Shown: positions 29,705 through 38,715 of the stretch, one piece after another | Numbering within the stretch: position 1 is the first letter of the stretch | How the letters are laid out: every line of letters starts with the position of its first letter | Assembly (NCBI GenBank): GCA_902587145.1 | Contig: CACIKD010000002.1 | Coordinates: 80,072 to 144,071, forward strand | From: an uncultured Pelagibacteraceae bacterium | Lineage (GTDB): Bacteria; Pseudomonadota; Alphaproteobacteria; Pelagibacterales; Pelagibacteraceae | Length of the DNA stretch: 64,000 bases | Reading direction: 5' to 3' | Notes under the pieces: generated by a model | The model's database searches: none | Seen by the model: only the letters and a program-made list of their open reading frames with translations | Told to the model about the DNA's origin: nothing | Program-made: the position numbers and the translations under genes

Positions 29705-30097
29705 TTATTTTAGCTTTCCATCCTTTCTCATTTGTTCCCTAATTTTAGTTGCTGAAATTTGCTGCGTCTTTTCGTCAAGAACTATTTCTTCAATTTTATA
29801 ACCAACACCTCTTCCATAACAAATGTTTGTTAGATTTGGTACTAGTGTAACTTTTATTCTACCTTGATAATCTTTTAAAGCCTCTAAAATATTTTTTTTT
29901 ACCGTCTCAAAATTAAAAGGATTGTCATCTACGCCTTGGACGTCACGTACCATAATATTAACTTGACCAGTCTTTTTTAGTATCTCTTCAAATAGTTTCT
30001 GATGACCAGCGTGCCAAGGTTGCCATCTTCCAAGCATTTGAGCAGTTGGTTTTTTGTTATCCCAGACATGACCATCATTTTTCATTTGGTCTGCCAT
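29705..30097 (-). CDS. Small HxGH nucleotidyltransferase (cytidylyl/adenylyltransferase-like)
   Basis: GRWQPWHAGHQKLFEEIL nucleotide-binding motif, C-terminal ISATKIREQMRK. Confidence 0.75.
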   Translation of the reverse strand: MADQMKNDGHVWDNKKPTAQMLGRWQPWHAGHQKLFEEILKKTGQVNIMVRDVQGVDDNPFNFETVKKNILEALKDYQGRIKVTLVPNLTNICYGRGVGYKIEEIVLDEKTQQISATKIREQMRKDGKLK

Positions 30098-30106
30098 AAA
30101 GTTTCT

Positions 30107-30772
30107 TTAAGCAGCGGCTTGTATTTTATGCTTTGTCGACATTCCGCTTAAGAAATTCCAAAGATATCTAGCTGTTAGCATTGAAGCTTTTTCAGCTTTA
30201 ACTTTTTCTTCCTCTGTTAAAGCGTCTAAAAGTTTTTCACATTCTTTTCTATGAATTACATCAGCAGCTTTATGAGCTTCGAAAAACTCTAAACCTTCTT
30301 TTGATGTAACTCCATAAAAGTTTTTAAGTCCTCTTATTTTTGTTTCAGCAATTTCAGGAATTTGCCTTTCATAAGTATATAAAGAAGCTAAACCTTCAGC
30401 ATATGATTTTCTTGCTTGATGAAAAAAGTTTTCAATCATATCGTTAGTAAACCACTCTCTTTTTACATCTTCGATTTTATCTTTGTCAGCACCCATTGCT
30501 AATGCAAAGTTTTTCCATAGCTTTGGATGGTCTGCGTTTGGATTTTCTTCATCTTGAAGATTTTCTAAAAGAATTTTTCTTTTTTCAATGTCTTCACAAA
30601 TTGAATGTGTAGCGCTTATGTATCTTGGAAACGCTTTTACGTGTTGGTAATATTGTTCTGCGTAATCCTTAATTATTTCTCTCGTTAATTTTCCTTCATT
30701 CCATGACTTATAAAACGGGTGATTTAATAAATGGTACTGGTCTAATTTTTTATTAAGTTCTTGTGAAAACAT
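30107..30772 (-). CDS. CADD/TenA-PqqC-like heme-oxygenase-fold diiron protein
   Basis: 221 aa; HPFYKSW, HVKAFPRYISATHS, DEENPNADHPKLW, YERQIPEIAETKIRGL, EAHKAADVIH. Confidence 0.75.
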   Translation of the reverse strand: MFSQELNKKLDQYHLLNHPFYKSWNEGKLTREIIKDYAEQYYQHVKAFPRYISATHSICEDIEKRKILLENLQDEENPNADHPKLWKNFALAMGADKDKIEDVKREWFTNDMIENFFHQARKSYAEGLASLYTYERQIPEIAETKIRGLKNFYGVTSKEGLEFFEAHKAADVIHRKECEKLLDALTEEEKVKAEKASMLTARYLWNFLSGMSTKHKIQAAA

Positions 30773-30917
30773 ATATCTCCTTGGTTAATTAACATTATTA
30801 AAACTGTTTCGACTTAGGAAATAGAATAATGATTTATCCACATTAAGTATACAAAAAAAAGTGCGATGTTCTCGTTTTGATTCACCTTTGATTCCAATTT
30901 AGACTCAAAATACAACC

Positions 30918-32144
30918 TTAAATTGTTGCTTCTGATCTTTGAATAGGCCTTTCATTAATAGGGTAATGAACGATTGTTGCAAATATCGACAAGGCAATGG
31001 CCATGTAAAAAGCATTATCATAAGAACCAAATTGATCATAAAAATATCCTCCTAGATACGCTCCTATGAAAGCTCCAACTTGGTGACTCAAAAAAACAAT
31101 TCCAAAAAGCGAACTTAAATATTTAGTCCCAAATATTTGCGCTACTATTCCATTGGTTGGAGGGACAGTAGATAACCATAATAATCCAAAAGAAATTCCA
31201 AAAACTATTGACATTATATTTGATGGAGGTGAAAAAATAAAAATAGCTATAGATACAGCTCGCAAGGCATAGAGAATACAAAGTAAACTTTTTTTTCTAT
31301 ATTTAGTTCCTAAATAACCCATGCCCAAAGTTCCAATAATATTAAATAATCCTATTAGTGCTAAAATAATAGTTGCTGACCAACCCCCCATACCCCTTTC
31401 TTGCATATATCCGGGTATATGCGTAGCGATCAATGTTATTTGGAACCCACAAACAAAAAAGCCTGCATTAAGTAAAAGATATCCTTTATGTGAAAAAGCT
31501 TCTTTTAGTGCTTCAAAAAAAGTTTGATCTTTTACGATAGGTTGGTTTTTATCAATTAATTTTTTTGGAGCAAATATAAATAATGAAACTATTGATCCAA
31601 GTAAAATAAAATATAAGAAATATTTTAAAGTTTCTTCCCAGCCAAATTCCCCTAAGGAATATTTTGTAAACAAAGGTGCAATAAAATATCCAACTGACGC
31701 TGCTGCAGTAACAAGACCTGATGCTATTGTTCTTTTTTCATTTGGAAAATGTTTGCTGACTTCGGAAACGGGCACACTTATTGCTGTGGCTCCTAAAGCA
31801 ATACCGATTAAAACTCCAAGACTAATTTGAAAATAAACACCTGTATTCGGTCCAGAATAAAGCATAAATATACCTGCACCAAATATCAAGAAACCTATAA
31901 AAACAGCTTTATTACCACCAAACCTATCTGCAACTAATCCAAACAAAGGTGAAAACATTCCCCAAAAAATCATTTGAATACCGATTGCTAAACCAAATTC
32001 TGTACGCGTGCATCCTAGTCCCTCTTCAAAAGCTTGAAAAAAAAGACCAAAGGTCTGTCTTAAACCCATAGAAATCATTATCACTACACAGGCGGAAATA
32101 AGTACAATAAGTGTTAATTTATTATTTATGAATTTTTCTGACAT
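30918..32144 (-). CDS. MFS transporter
   Basis: 408 aa, 12-TM-like; FGLVADRFGGNKAVFIG. Confidence 0.85.
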   Translation of the reverse strand: MSEKFINNKLTLIVLISACVVIMISMGLRQTFGLFFQAFEEGLGCTRTEFGLAIGIQMIFWGMFSPLFGLVADRFGGNKAVFIGFLIFGAGIFMLYSGPNTGVYFQISLGVLIGIALGATAISVPVSEVSKHFPNEKRTIASGLVTAAASVGYFIAPLFTKYSLGEFGWEETLKYFLYFILLGSIVSLFIFAPKKLIDKNQPIVKDQTFFEALKEAFSHKGYLLLNAGFFVCGFQITLIATHIPGYMQERGMGGWSATIILALIGLFNIIGTLGMGYLGTKYRKKSLLCILYALRAVSIAIFIFSPPSNIMSIVFGISFGLLWLSTVPPTNGIVAQIFGTKYLSSLFGIVFLSHQVGAFIGAYLGGYFYDQFGSYDNAFYMAIALSIFATIVHYPINERPIQRSEATI

Positions 32145-32145
32145 T

Positions 32146-33321
32146 TTATTTAATATACTTTATCGCATTTTTTAAATCATCAATAAGATCTTTAGGATCT
32201 TCTAAACCAATGTGGAGTCTTACAATGTGTTCATCTTTTTTTAAATTTAAATAGCTTCTGTATCCTCTTTCGACTATTTCTTGGTGTAGTGCTAAACTTT
32301 CAAATCCACCCCAACTATAGCCATACCCAAAGAGTTTGAGAGAATTTACAAATTTTTTAATAGAATTCTTATCTTTTGATTTTATTCTCAAACCCATTAG
32401 TCCTGAAGCACCTTTAAAATATTTTTTCCACATTCTAAAATTAAAAGAATCTTTTTTATAAGGATAAAGCAATGTGACTTTTTTATTTTTTGAAAGAAAT
32501 GCAGCTACTTTTTTTGCATTTGCTTGATGTTTTTCTAGTCTAATATCTAAAGTTCTTAAACCTCTTAAAATTAAGTATGCATCATCGGGACTTAGTCTTA
32601 ATCCTGTTATTTTATTAGTTTGTTCAACTAATTTGAAAGTTTTTTTGTTTACAGCTAGACTGCCACCCATTACGTCTGAATGCCCAGAATAATACTTTGT
32701 TGCTGAAACAATTGACATATCAAATCCTAATTTAATGGGTTTAAAAAAATATGGGGTTGCCCAAGTATTATCAATGGCAGTAAAAATTTTTTTTCTTTTT
32801 GCAATTTTAATTATCTTAGATAAATCTTGAAATTCAAAGGTATTGCTACCTGGACATTCTACAAAAATAAGTTTTGTTTTACTTGTTATATTTTTTGAAA
32901 TAGTTTTCAAATCATGTGGGTTATAAAATTTAGTTTTAATTTTAAAATCTTTTAAAAATGTCTCTGTAAAAAGACGAGTAGGAAAGTAAACTGGGTCTGC
33001 TACTAAAATTTCATCTCCTGGACGCACCACACTAAAAATAGCTAGAAAGACTGATCCAAAGCCGGTTGGAGTTAAAAAGGTATGATAACTTTCTTCTAAT
33101 TCTGATAAAATTTTTTGTAAAATATGTGTTGTTGAAGTTCCTTGTCTGCCATAATCAAAGTGGCCTCCTCTAGGGTCTTTCTTGTATTTTTTTTGCATCT
33201 TACGTATATCTTGTAAAGATTTAAAAATAATTGTAGATGCTCTTACAACTGGGGGATTGACTGACTGATTATGAAAATCCTTAGCAGTATGTTTTAGAAA
33301 TGTGTTTATAGACTTTTTCAT
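32146..33321 (-). CDS. metC: Cys/Met metabolism PLP enzyme, cystathionine beta-lyase-like
   Basis: 391 aa; SATKYYSGHSDVMGG PLP-lysine motif. Confidence 0.85.
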   Translation of the reverse strand: MKKSINTFLKHTAKDFHNQSVNPPVVRASTIIFKSLQDIRKMQKKYKKDPRGGHFDYGRQGTSTTHILQKILSELEESYHTFLTPTGFGSVFLAIFSVVRPGDEILVADPVYFPTRLFTETFLKDFKIKTKFYNPHDLKTISKNITSKTKLIFVECPGSNTFEFQDLSKIIKIAKRKKIFTAIDNTWATPYFFKPIKLGFDMSIVSATKYYSGHSDVMGGSLAVNKKTFKLVEQTNKITGLRLSPDDAYLILRGLRTLDIRLEKHQANAKKVAAFLSKNKKVTLLYPYKKDSFNFRMWKKYFKGASGLMGLRIKSKDKNSIKKFVNSLKLFGYGYSWGGFESLALHQEIVERGYRSYLNLKKDEHIVRLHIGLEDPKDLIDDLKNAIKYIK

Positions 33322-33386
33322 AAAAAGAGTATAAGTGAACTTTATATAAGTTTATTTAATTAAGATATAAAAAAGGAGGCGAAAAT

Positions 33387-33470
33387 ATGGGTTACCCTAA
33401 AAAACATAGAGGTAGACGTAAAATAGGATCAAAAAAAAGAAGAGCAAGAAAAAGAAATAAACGTAAATAA
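33387..33470 (+). CDS. 27-aa highly basic peptide (ribosomal-protein-like candidate)
   Basis: ATG..TAA translates to MGYPKKHRGRRKIGSKKRRARKRNKRK; preceded by aaaggaggcgaaaat. Confidence 0.7.
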   Translation: MGYPKKHRGRRKIGSKKRRARKRNKRK

Positions 33471-33480
33471 GATTTTATAA

Positions 33481-34185
33481 ATGAGAGAAATAACACAAAT
33501 CCGTAAACTAAGTTTATGGATTTTTTTCCTACCATTAATAGCCATTAACCTTTGTCTTTTTATATCTGTGAATCCCAGTCTTTTAGAGGGAACTATTTTT
33601 GCTGTTGATCAAATAGGAAGGTCAGGTTTTTCAATTCCTTATTTGGATGGAAGTCTTTCTATAAGCAGAGCCTCTAGAACTTTTCCTCAATATTTAATTT
33701 TTAAACCCTCAATGATTATTACTGGAATTCTTTTATTCTATTATTGGAATAATAATAATAATTTAATTTGTAAAATAAGAAATACAGAAAATTTTAAATA
33801 TAAATTTCGTATATTTGGGATACTGTCAGCAATATTTTTAATTATTCATTCAATTTTTTTAGGAGTTAAATTTGATATCCAAATTTATAAGTTATTTAGG
33901 AGAGTAGTTTTGCTTTTATTTATTATTTTTGAATTGATTGCTCAAGGTATGCTGGTTTATTATTTATTCAACATAAAATCAAAAATTTCTGATATCACAA
34001 ATAAAAAAATTCTAGTAATTAAAATGATATTAGTTTCAATTTTAGTTATTGTGGCCTTTGCCAGTCTTCCTATTTTAGTAACTAAAGGCAATACACATTT
34101 TAAACATGCTCTTGAATGGAACTATTTCGTTGGGGTAATAACTTTTTATTTATTGACGTTTTTTTTCTGGAGAAGAACCACGTAA
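33481..34185 (+). CDS. Hypothetical integral membrane protein
   Basis: 234 aa, multiple hydrophobic segments. Confidence 0.6.
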   Translation: MREITQIRKLSLWIFFLPLIAINLCLFISVNPSLLEGTIFAVDQIGRSGFSIPYLDGSLSISRASRTFPQYLIFKPSMIITGILLFYYWNNNNNLICKIRNTENFKYKFRIFGILSAIFLIIHSIFLGVKFDIQIYKLFRRVVLLLFIIFELIAQGMLVYYLFNIKSKISDITNKKILVIKMILVSILVIVAFASLPILVTKGNTHFKHALEWNYFVGVITFYLLTFFFWRRTT

Positions 34186-34361
34186 ATTTCTAGGCTTTCG
34201 CCCAGAAATTTAGTAGTTTTGGTTCGTCGTTGTAGGCGCTACCGCCGAACCCACCCGATCAACCATTTTAGCGCTACTCAGTTGACCTTTCTGCCCTTTA
34301 AGCTTGAACCTCTCGGTTTTTCCTTAATTGGCCAGTTAAGAGTTGCCTCTTAATTAATTCC
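34185..34361 (-). ncRNA. Candidate structured non-coding RNA, unassigned
   Basis: Reverse complement has hairpins closed by GCAA (34336-34353), GAGA (34307-34318) and GAAA (34184-34211) GNRA tetraloops plus GGUCAAC/GUUGAUC and GGUUCG/CGAACC stems; TATGAT -10-like at 34367-34372. Confidence 0.65.
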
Positions 34362-34422
34362 ATTAAATCATATTAAAAAAAAATATGTATCACTTATTAG
34401 TTGACTTAAATTTGCTTGTGAA

Positions 34423-35553
34423 TTAGGTGGATAAATTTTTATTAAATGTCTTGTCGATCCACCCCCCACCTAAAACTTTATCCCCAGCCTCATCATTTAA
34501 ATAGAATACACATGCTTGACCAGGTGAAATACCGCTTTCCCCATCTAAAATATTTACCTCAGCTTTATTAGTATTAATTTTTACTTTGGCTCTAAGTAAC
34601 TTTCCAGTAGATCTGACTTTAATTTTAATTTCTTTTTCTAACTCGTTCTTACTTCCTAGAATATTTAATTCTCTCAAAATTATTTTATTTATTTTTAATG
34701 CCTCCTTTGGGCCAACAACTATAGTATTATTGTTGTTGTCTATTTTTATTACATAAAGTGGATCTTTATCAGCAATTTTAATTCCCCTTCTTTGTCCAAT
34801 AGTGTAATTAATTATTCCGTCATGTTGCCCTATTACTTTTCCTTTAATATCTATAATTTTTCCAGGATTAAAAGACTCTGGTCTAAATTTTTTTATTACT
34901 GAGCTATAGTCACCATTGGGGACAAAACAAATGTCTTGGCTATCCGGTTTTTCAGCTACATTAAGATTGAGTTTTTTTGCTATATTTCTTGTTTCCATTT
35001 TTTCAATGTCTCCTAAAGGAAATCTTAAAAAATCAAGTTGGTCTTGGGTTGTGCTAAATAAAAAATAGCTTTGATCTCTGGAAAAATCCTTAGCTCTATA
35101 CATAGAGCTTTTTCCGTTAGTTTGAATCCTCTTAATATAATGACCTGTTATTAATGCGTCTGCTTTTAGATCTTTTGAATATTTGAATAAATCTCTAAAT
35201 TTAACTGTTTGATTGCATTGGACGCAAGGTATTGGAGTTTCTCCTGAAGAATAACTTTCTATAAAATTATCTATGACTTCTTGCTTAAATTTTTTTTGAT
35301 AATATAAAATTTCATGATTTATGTTTAATTGCTCAGAAACTCTTTTGGCGTCCAAAATGTCCTGTCCCGCACAACACTGTCTTCCCTCTTTGGATTGCTT
35401 AGCGTCGTCATATAATTTTAAAGTAATTCCTGTGACGTCATATCCCTCTTCTTTCATTAAACCTGCTACAACAGAAGAGTCTACGCCTCCAGACATAGCT
35501 ACAACCACTTTTGTTTTTTTTTTCGGCTTATTTATTCCTAGAGAATTGATCAT
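34423..35553 (-). CDS. mnmA: tRNA 2-thiouridine(34) synthase
   Basis: [20 protein letters not shown]-loop, [18 protein letters not shown]. Confidence 0.95.
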   Translation of the reverse strand: MINSLGINKPKKKTKVVVAMSGGVDSSVVAGLMKEEGYDVTGITLKLYDDAKQSKEGRQCCAGQDILDAKRVSEQLNINHEILYYQKKFKQEVIDNFIESYSSGETPIPCVQCNQTVKFRDLFKYSKDLKADALITGHYIKRIQTNGKSSMYRAKDFSRDQSYFLFSTTQDQLDFLRFPLGDIEKMETRNIAKKLNLNVAEKPDSQDICFVPNGDYSSVIKKFRPESFNPGKIIDIKGKVIGQHDGIINYTIGQRRGIKIADKDPLYVIKIDNNNNTIVVGPKEALKINKIILRELNILGSKNELEKEIKIKVRSTGKLLRAKVKINTNKAEVNILDGESGISPGQACVFYLNDEAGDKVLGGGWIDKTFNKNLST

Positions 35554-35590
35554 ATAAAGTATATATTATATATATTATTTAATTTCCATA

Positions 35591-35770
35591 ATGCAATTTG
35601 ATCTTGAGCCAGGCGATTTCGTAATAAACCCTAGGAACAAAGAGTGGGGAACAGGGCAAATACAATCGATTATAAAAAATAAGATAACAGTTAATTTTCA
35701 GAATAGTGGAAAACAGGTTATTGATGTTAATCACATAATTTTAGAAAAGGTGAATATAAATGAAAATTGA
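35591..35770 (+). CDS. Small protein, DUF3553-like
   Basis: 59 aa MQFDLEPGDFVINPRNKEWGTGQIQSIIKNKITVNFQNSGKQVIDVNHIILEKVNINEN; overlaps cysQ start. Confidence 0.7.
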   Translation: MQFDLEPGDFVINPRNKEWGTGQIQSIIKNKITVNFQNSGKQVIDVNHIILEKVNINEN

Positions 35771-36536
35771 TTATAAAAAGATTACTGAAAAACTAATTCC
35801 TATTTTTGAAGAAGCGGGCCAAGTGTCGATAGATTTGTATAACAAAGGACTAAAGATTGAAATTAAAGAGGATGGATCACCAGTTAGTAATGGAGATTTA
35901 AAAGTTAATGAGATAATTAGTAAAAGAATTGAGCAACTTACACCGGACATTCCTATTATTTCAGAAGAAACTGTTAATATAAAAGTAAAAAATAATAATT
36001 CTGTTTTTTGGTTAATTGATCCAATTGATGGAACAAAAGAATATATATCTGGAAAAGATGAATACACTTTAAATGCAGCTTTAGTAGTTAATAAAAAACC
36101 TATTATAGGCTTGGTGGGTGTTCCAAAAAAAAAACAATTATTTTATTCTTACGCTATAGGTCAAAGTTTTATAAGACAGAACGGTGATGATAAAAAAATA
36201 GATTGTAAAAAAAAAAATAATAGAAATAATATTATTGCAGTTTCTAGCATGAGCAAACCACCAGAATTAATAATGAAAAAATTAAATGAGTATAACGTTT
36301 CCTCAATTGCAAAAGTCGCTAGCTCATATAAATTTTGTCTTATTGCAGATGGTACTTTTGATATTTATGCAGCAAAAGAAAGAGCTAATGAGTGGGATTA
36401 TGCTGCAGGTCATGCTATTGCTGAAAATGCAGGAGCAATTATAACTACTTTAGATAATCAGCCTTTTTTGTATGGAAAAGAAGATTATAGAAATCCAAGT
36501 TTATTAATGCTTAGGTCAAAAAATTTAAATGACTAA
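35760..36536 (+). CDS. cysQ: 3'(2'),5'-bisphosphate nucleotidase, CysQ-like
   Basis: 258 aa; WLIDPIDGTKEY and ANEWDYAAGHAI IMPase motifs. Confidence 0.85.
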   Translation: MKIDYKKITEKLIPIFEEAGQVSIDLYNKGLKIEIKEDGSPVSNGDLKVNEIISKRIEQLTPDIPIISEETVNIKVKNNNSVFWLIDPIDGTKEYISGKDEYTLNAALVVNKKPIIGLVGVPKKKQLFYSYAIGQSFIRQNGDDKKIDCKKKNNRNNIIAVSSMSKPPELIMKKLNEYNVSSIAKVASSYKFCLIADGTFDIYAAKERANEWDYAAGHAIAENAGAIITTLDNQPFLYGKEDYRNPSLLMLRSKNLND

Positions 36537-36664
36537 AACAATTTTAATTATAGTTATATCAGTTGCTATTTTTGGTTTAATAGTTTTTGTTCTTGTAAGA
36601 AATGCTTTAAAAAGAAAAATTGATCAACTGGTCGAAGATGAAAAATCAAACAATTTTGATTAAT
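36530..36664 (+). CDS. 44-aa single-TM protein
   Basis: MTKTILIIVISVAIFGLIVFVLVRNALKRKIDQLVEDEKSNNFD; starts inside the cysQ 3' end. Confidence 0.5.
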
Positions 36665-37209
36665 TTTTGAAACTCTTCTTGCTCTAAATTTAAAACTCTT
36701 TTAGATAGGTCATAATCAAATCCTGCTCTAGCTAGAACGCCCATATCTTTTTTATAAAATAACTCCCTATTTGCATTTGGTCTTATAGCTCCAATGCGTC
36801 TTCTTTTGCATAGCTTTAGAGCAGATACAAAATCTGGCTCTATCTCTTTATTCTTAATTTTTTCTATACTTTGTTTAATAAATTTTTGATCTATCCCTTT
36901 CATCCTAAGTGATTGATTAATCTTATTTAGTGAATAGCCTCTTCTTAATAATGTTCTTGATTTTGAATCTGAATACAATTCGTCATTTAAAAATTTATTT
37001 TGTTCTAAACTAAACAAAACATTATCAATTAATTCTGAAATTTCTTTTTTTGATTTTGTGGTTTTAAATTTAATTAAAACTTTTTTCATTAAATAGACTT
37101 TTAACTGTTGTTTAGATGGACTATATTTTTCAATATATGAGTAAGCCATATCCTTTAAAGCTGTGCTGAGCTCATCAAAATCTTTTTTATTAGATGTGGG
37201 ATTCATCAT
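36646..37209 (-). CDS. recX: Regulatory protein RecX
   Basis: 187 aa helical repeats; RRGYSLNKINQSLRMKGID pattern. Confidence 0.75.
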   Translation of the reverse strand: MMNPTSNKKDFDELSTALKDMAYSYIEKYSPSKQQLKVYLMKKVLIKFKTTKSKKEISELIDNVLFSLEQNKFLNDELYSDSKSRTLLRRGYSLNKINQSLRMKGIDQKFIKQSIEKIKNKEIEPDFVSALKLCKRRRIGAIRPNANRELFYKKDMGVLARAGFDYDLSKRVLNLEQEEFQKLIKIV

Positions 37210-37232
37210 TCTAATATACTATATTATTTTAA

Positions 37233-37703
37233 ATGATAAATAACTTTGAAGAATATTTAACTTTAGAAAACATATTCCTTTTCTCTAATTGGGGTGTAAT
37301 ACCTTTTTGGTTGCTTTTACTATTTTCACCCAATAGTACACTTACACGTTTTTTAGTACATTCTATTATAATTCCTTTAATACTTGGTATTGCTTACATA
37401 TTTGTCGTTTATCAAATCTATTTAAATGATAATTTTTTAGAAGGATTTGGACTGTACTTAGGAATTGAAAATCTTTATGCAATTTTTTCTGACGAAAATT
37501 TCTTATTAATTTTTTGGTTGCATTTTCTTTCAATCAGTTTGTTTGTGGGTGCATGGATCGCGAGAGATTCGATGAGATATTCTATACCAAAGTTTTTGAC
37601 TGCATTGTCACTAATAATAACCTATTTTACTGGCCCACTTGGAATATTTGTATATTGGGTGATTAGAATTTTCTTTGCTAAAAAAGTTTCATTAAATGAA
37701 TAA
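37233..37703 (+). CDS. ABA4-like (DUF4281) membrane protein
   Basis: 156 aa; FWLHFLSISLFVGAWIARDS...GPLGIFVYWVIR. Confidence 0.65.
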   Translation: MINNFEEYLTLENIFLFSNWGVIPFWLLLLFSPNSTLTRFLVHSIIIPLILGIAYIFVVYQIYLNDNFLEGFGLYLGIENLYAIFSDENFLLIFWLHFLSISLFVGAWIARDSMRYSIPKFLTALSLIITYFTGPLGIFVYWVIRIFFAKKVSLNE

Positions 37704-38283
37704 ATCTTTTGATTTTTATTTTGATTTTATTAGTCCGTATGCGTTCATTGCTCATAATAAAATAAAAAAAATTGAAAAAGAATATATGTTTAAAATTAAC
37801 TACCAACCTATTCTATTAGGTGGGCTTCATAACTTACATGAAATTAAAGCTCCAGCTTTCATACCGTCTAAAGCTAAATTTATGATTAGAGATTGTAAGA
37901 TGGTTGCTGAAAAAAACAAAATAAATTTTAAGTTCAATTCTTATTTCCCAATAAAAAGTTTAAATCTAATGAGAGGTGTATTTGTTGCTGCAGAAGACGG
38001 TATTAAAGACTTATACATTGACAAAATATTTAACGCAGTGTGGGGTGACGGTCTTAATATGAACGATGATGTTGTAATTGAAAAAGTTTTAAAGAATATA
38101 GACATAAATCCAAAAACGTTTATTTTAAGATCACAAAGTCAAAATATTAAAGATCAATTAAGATCTAAAACTAACGATGCTTATAAAAAAGGAATTTTTG
38201 GAGCTCCGACTTTTATAGTTAAAGATAAAATTTTTTGGGGTCAAGACAGGCTCCAATACGCCATTGCCGAGGCAGTAAAATAA
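37696..38283 (+). CDS. 2-hydroxychromene-2-carboxylate isomerase/DsbA-family protein
   Basis: FYFDFISPYAFIAHNKI, GIFGAPTFIVKDKIFWGQDRL. Confidence 0.85.
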   Translation: MNKSFDFYFDFISPYAFIAHNKIKKIEKEYMFKINYQPILLGGLHNLHEIKAPAFIPSKAKFMIRDCKMVAEKNKINFKFNSYFPIKSLNLMRGVFVAAEDGIKDLYIDKIFNAVWGDGLNMNDDVVIEKVLKNIDINPKTFILRSQSQNIKDQLRSKTNDAYKKGIFGAPTFIVKDKIFWGQDRLQYAIAEAVK

Positions 38284-38682
38284 TTATTTTTTCTCTTTAT
38301 TTACTACTTCAAGACCTACATTTTTTAACGCATCAAATCCTCCAGATGCATTTGCAACATTTTTAAAACCCATCTCTTTAAGGGCTTTAGTAGCGAGTGC
38401 TGATCTAAATCCCAAAGCACAGAATAAAACAATATTTTTCATTTCACCAATTTTTTTTTCTTGAAAATAAGAACTTTGTGGATCTAACCAAAACTCTAAC
38501 ATGCCACGAGGAATATGAATTGAATTTTTGATTGTACCCTCTTTCCATAATTCTCTTATATCTCTAATATCTATTAATGTTATATCTCCTTTTTCATAAG
38601 AAGACTTGACTTCTTCAGCACTTAAAACTTTTATTTCCTTGTTTGCTTCATCAACAAGCTCTTTAGATGACTTTATATTCAT
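38284..38682 (-). CDS. Rhodanese-domain protein
   Basis: LIDIRDIRELWKEG, VLFCALGFRSA. Confidence 0.85.
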   Translation of the reverse strand: MNIKSSKELVDEANKEIKVLSAEEVKSSYEKGDITLIDIRDIRELWKEGTIKNSIHIPRGMLEFWLDPQSSYFQEKKIGEMKNIVLFCALGFRSALATKALKEMGFKNVANASGGFDALKNVGLEVVNKEKK

Positions 38683-38715
38683 GATAGTAAGATATTAGAT
38701 TAAGATTAGATTGCA

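Noticed and set aside
30840-30905. Repeated GATTC-like and GTTC words upstream of the CADD-like gene (possible LexA or riboswitch element)
   Set aside because: Spacing does not match the alphaproteobacterial GTTC-N7-GTTC box and no convincing secondary structure was found.
34185-34240. Minus-strand frame reading SAYNDEPKLLNFWAKA-stop inside the RNA candidate, reminiscent of a tmRNA tag (AxNDE...)
   Set aside because: The end (-WAKA) is not a typical -ALAA/-AVAA degradation tag and I see no CCA acceptor or tRNA-like arms. Left as a test (alpha_tmRNA covariance model), not a claim.
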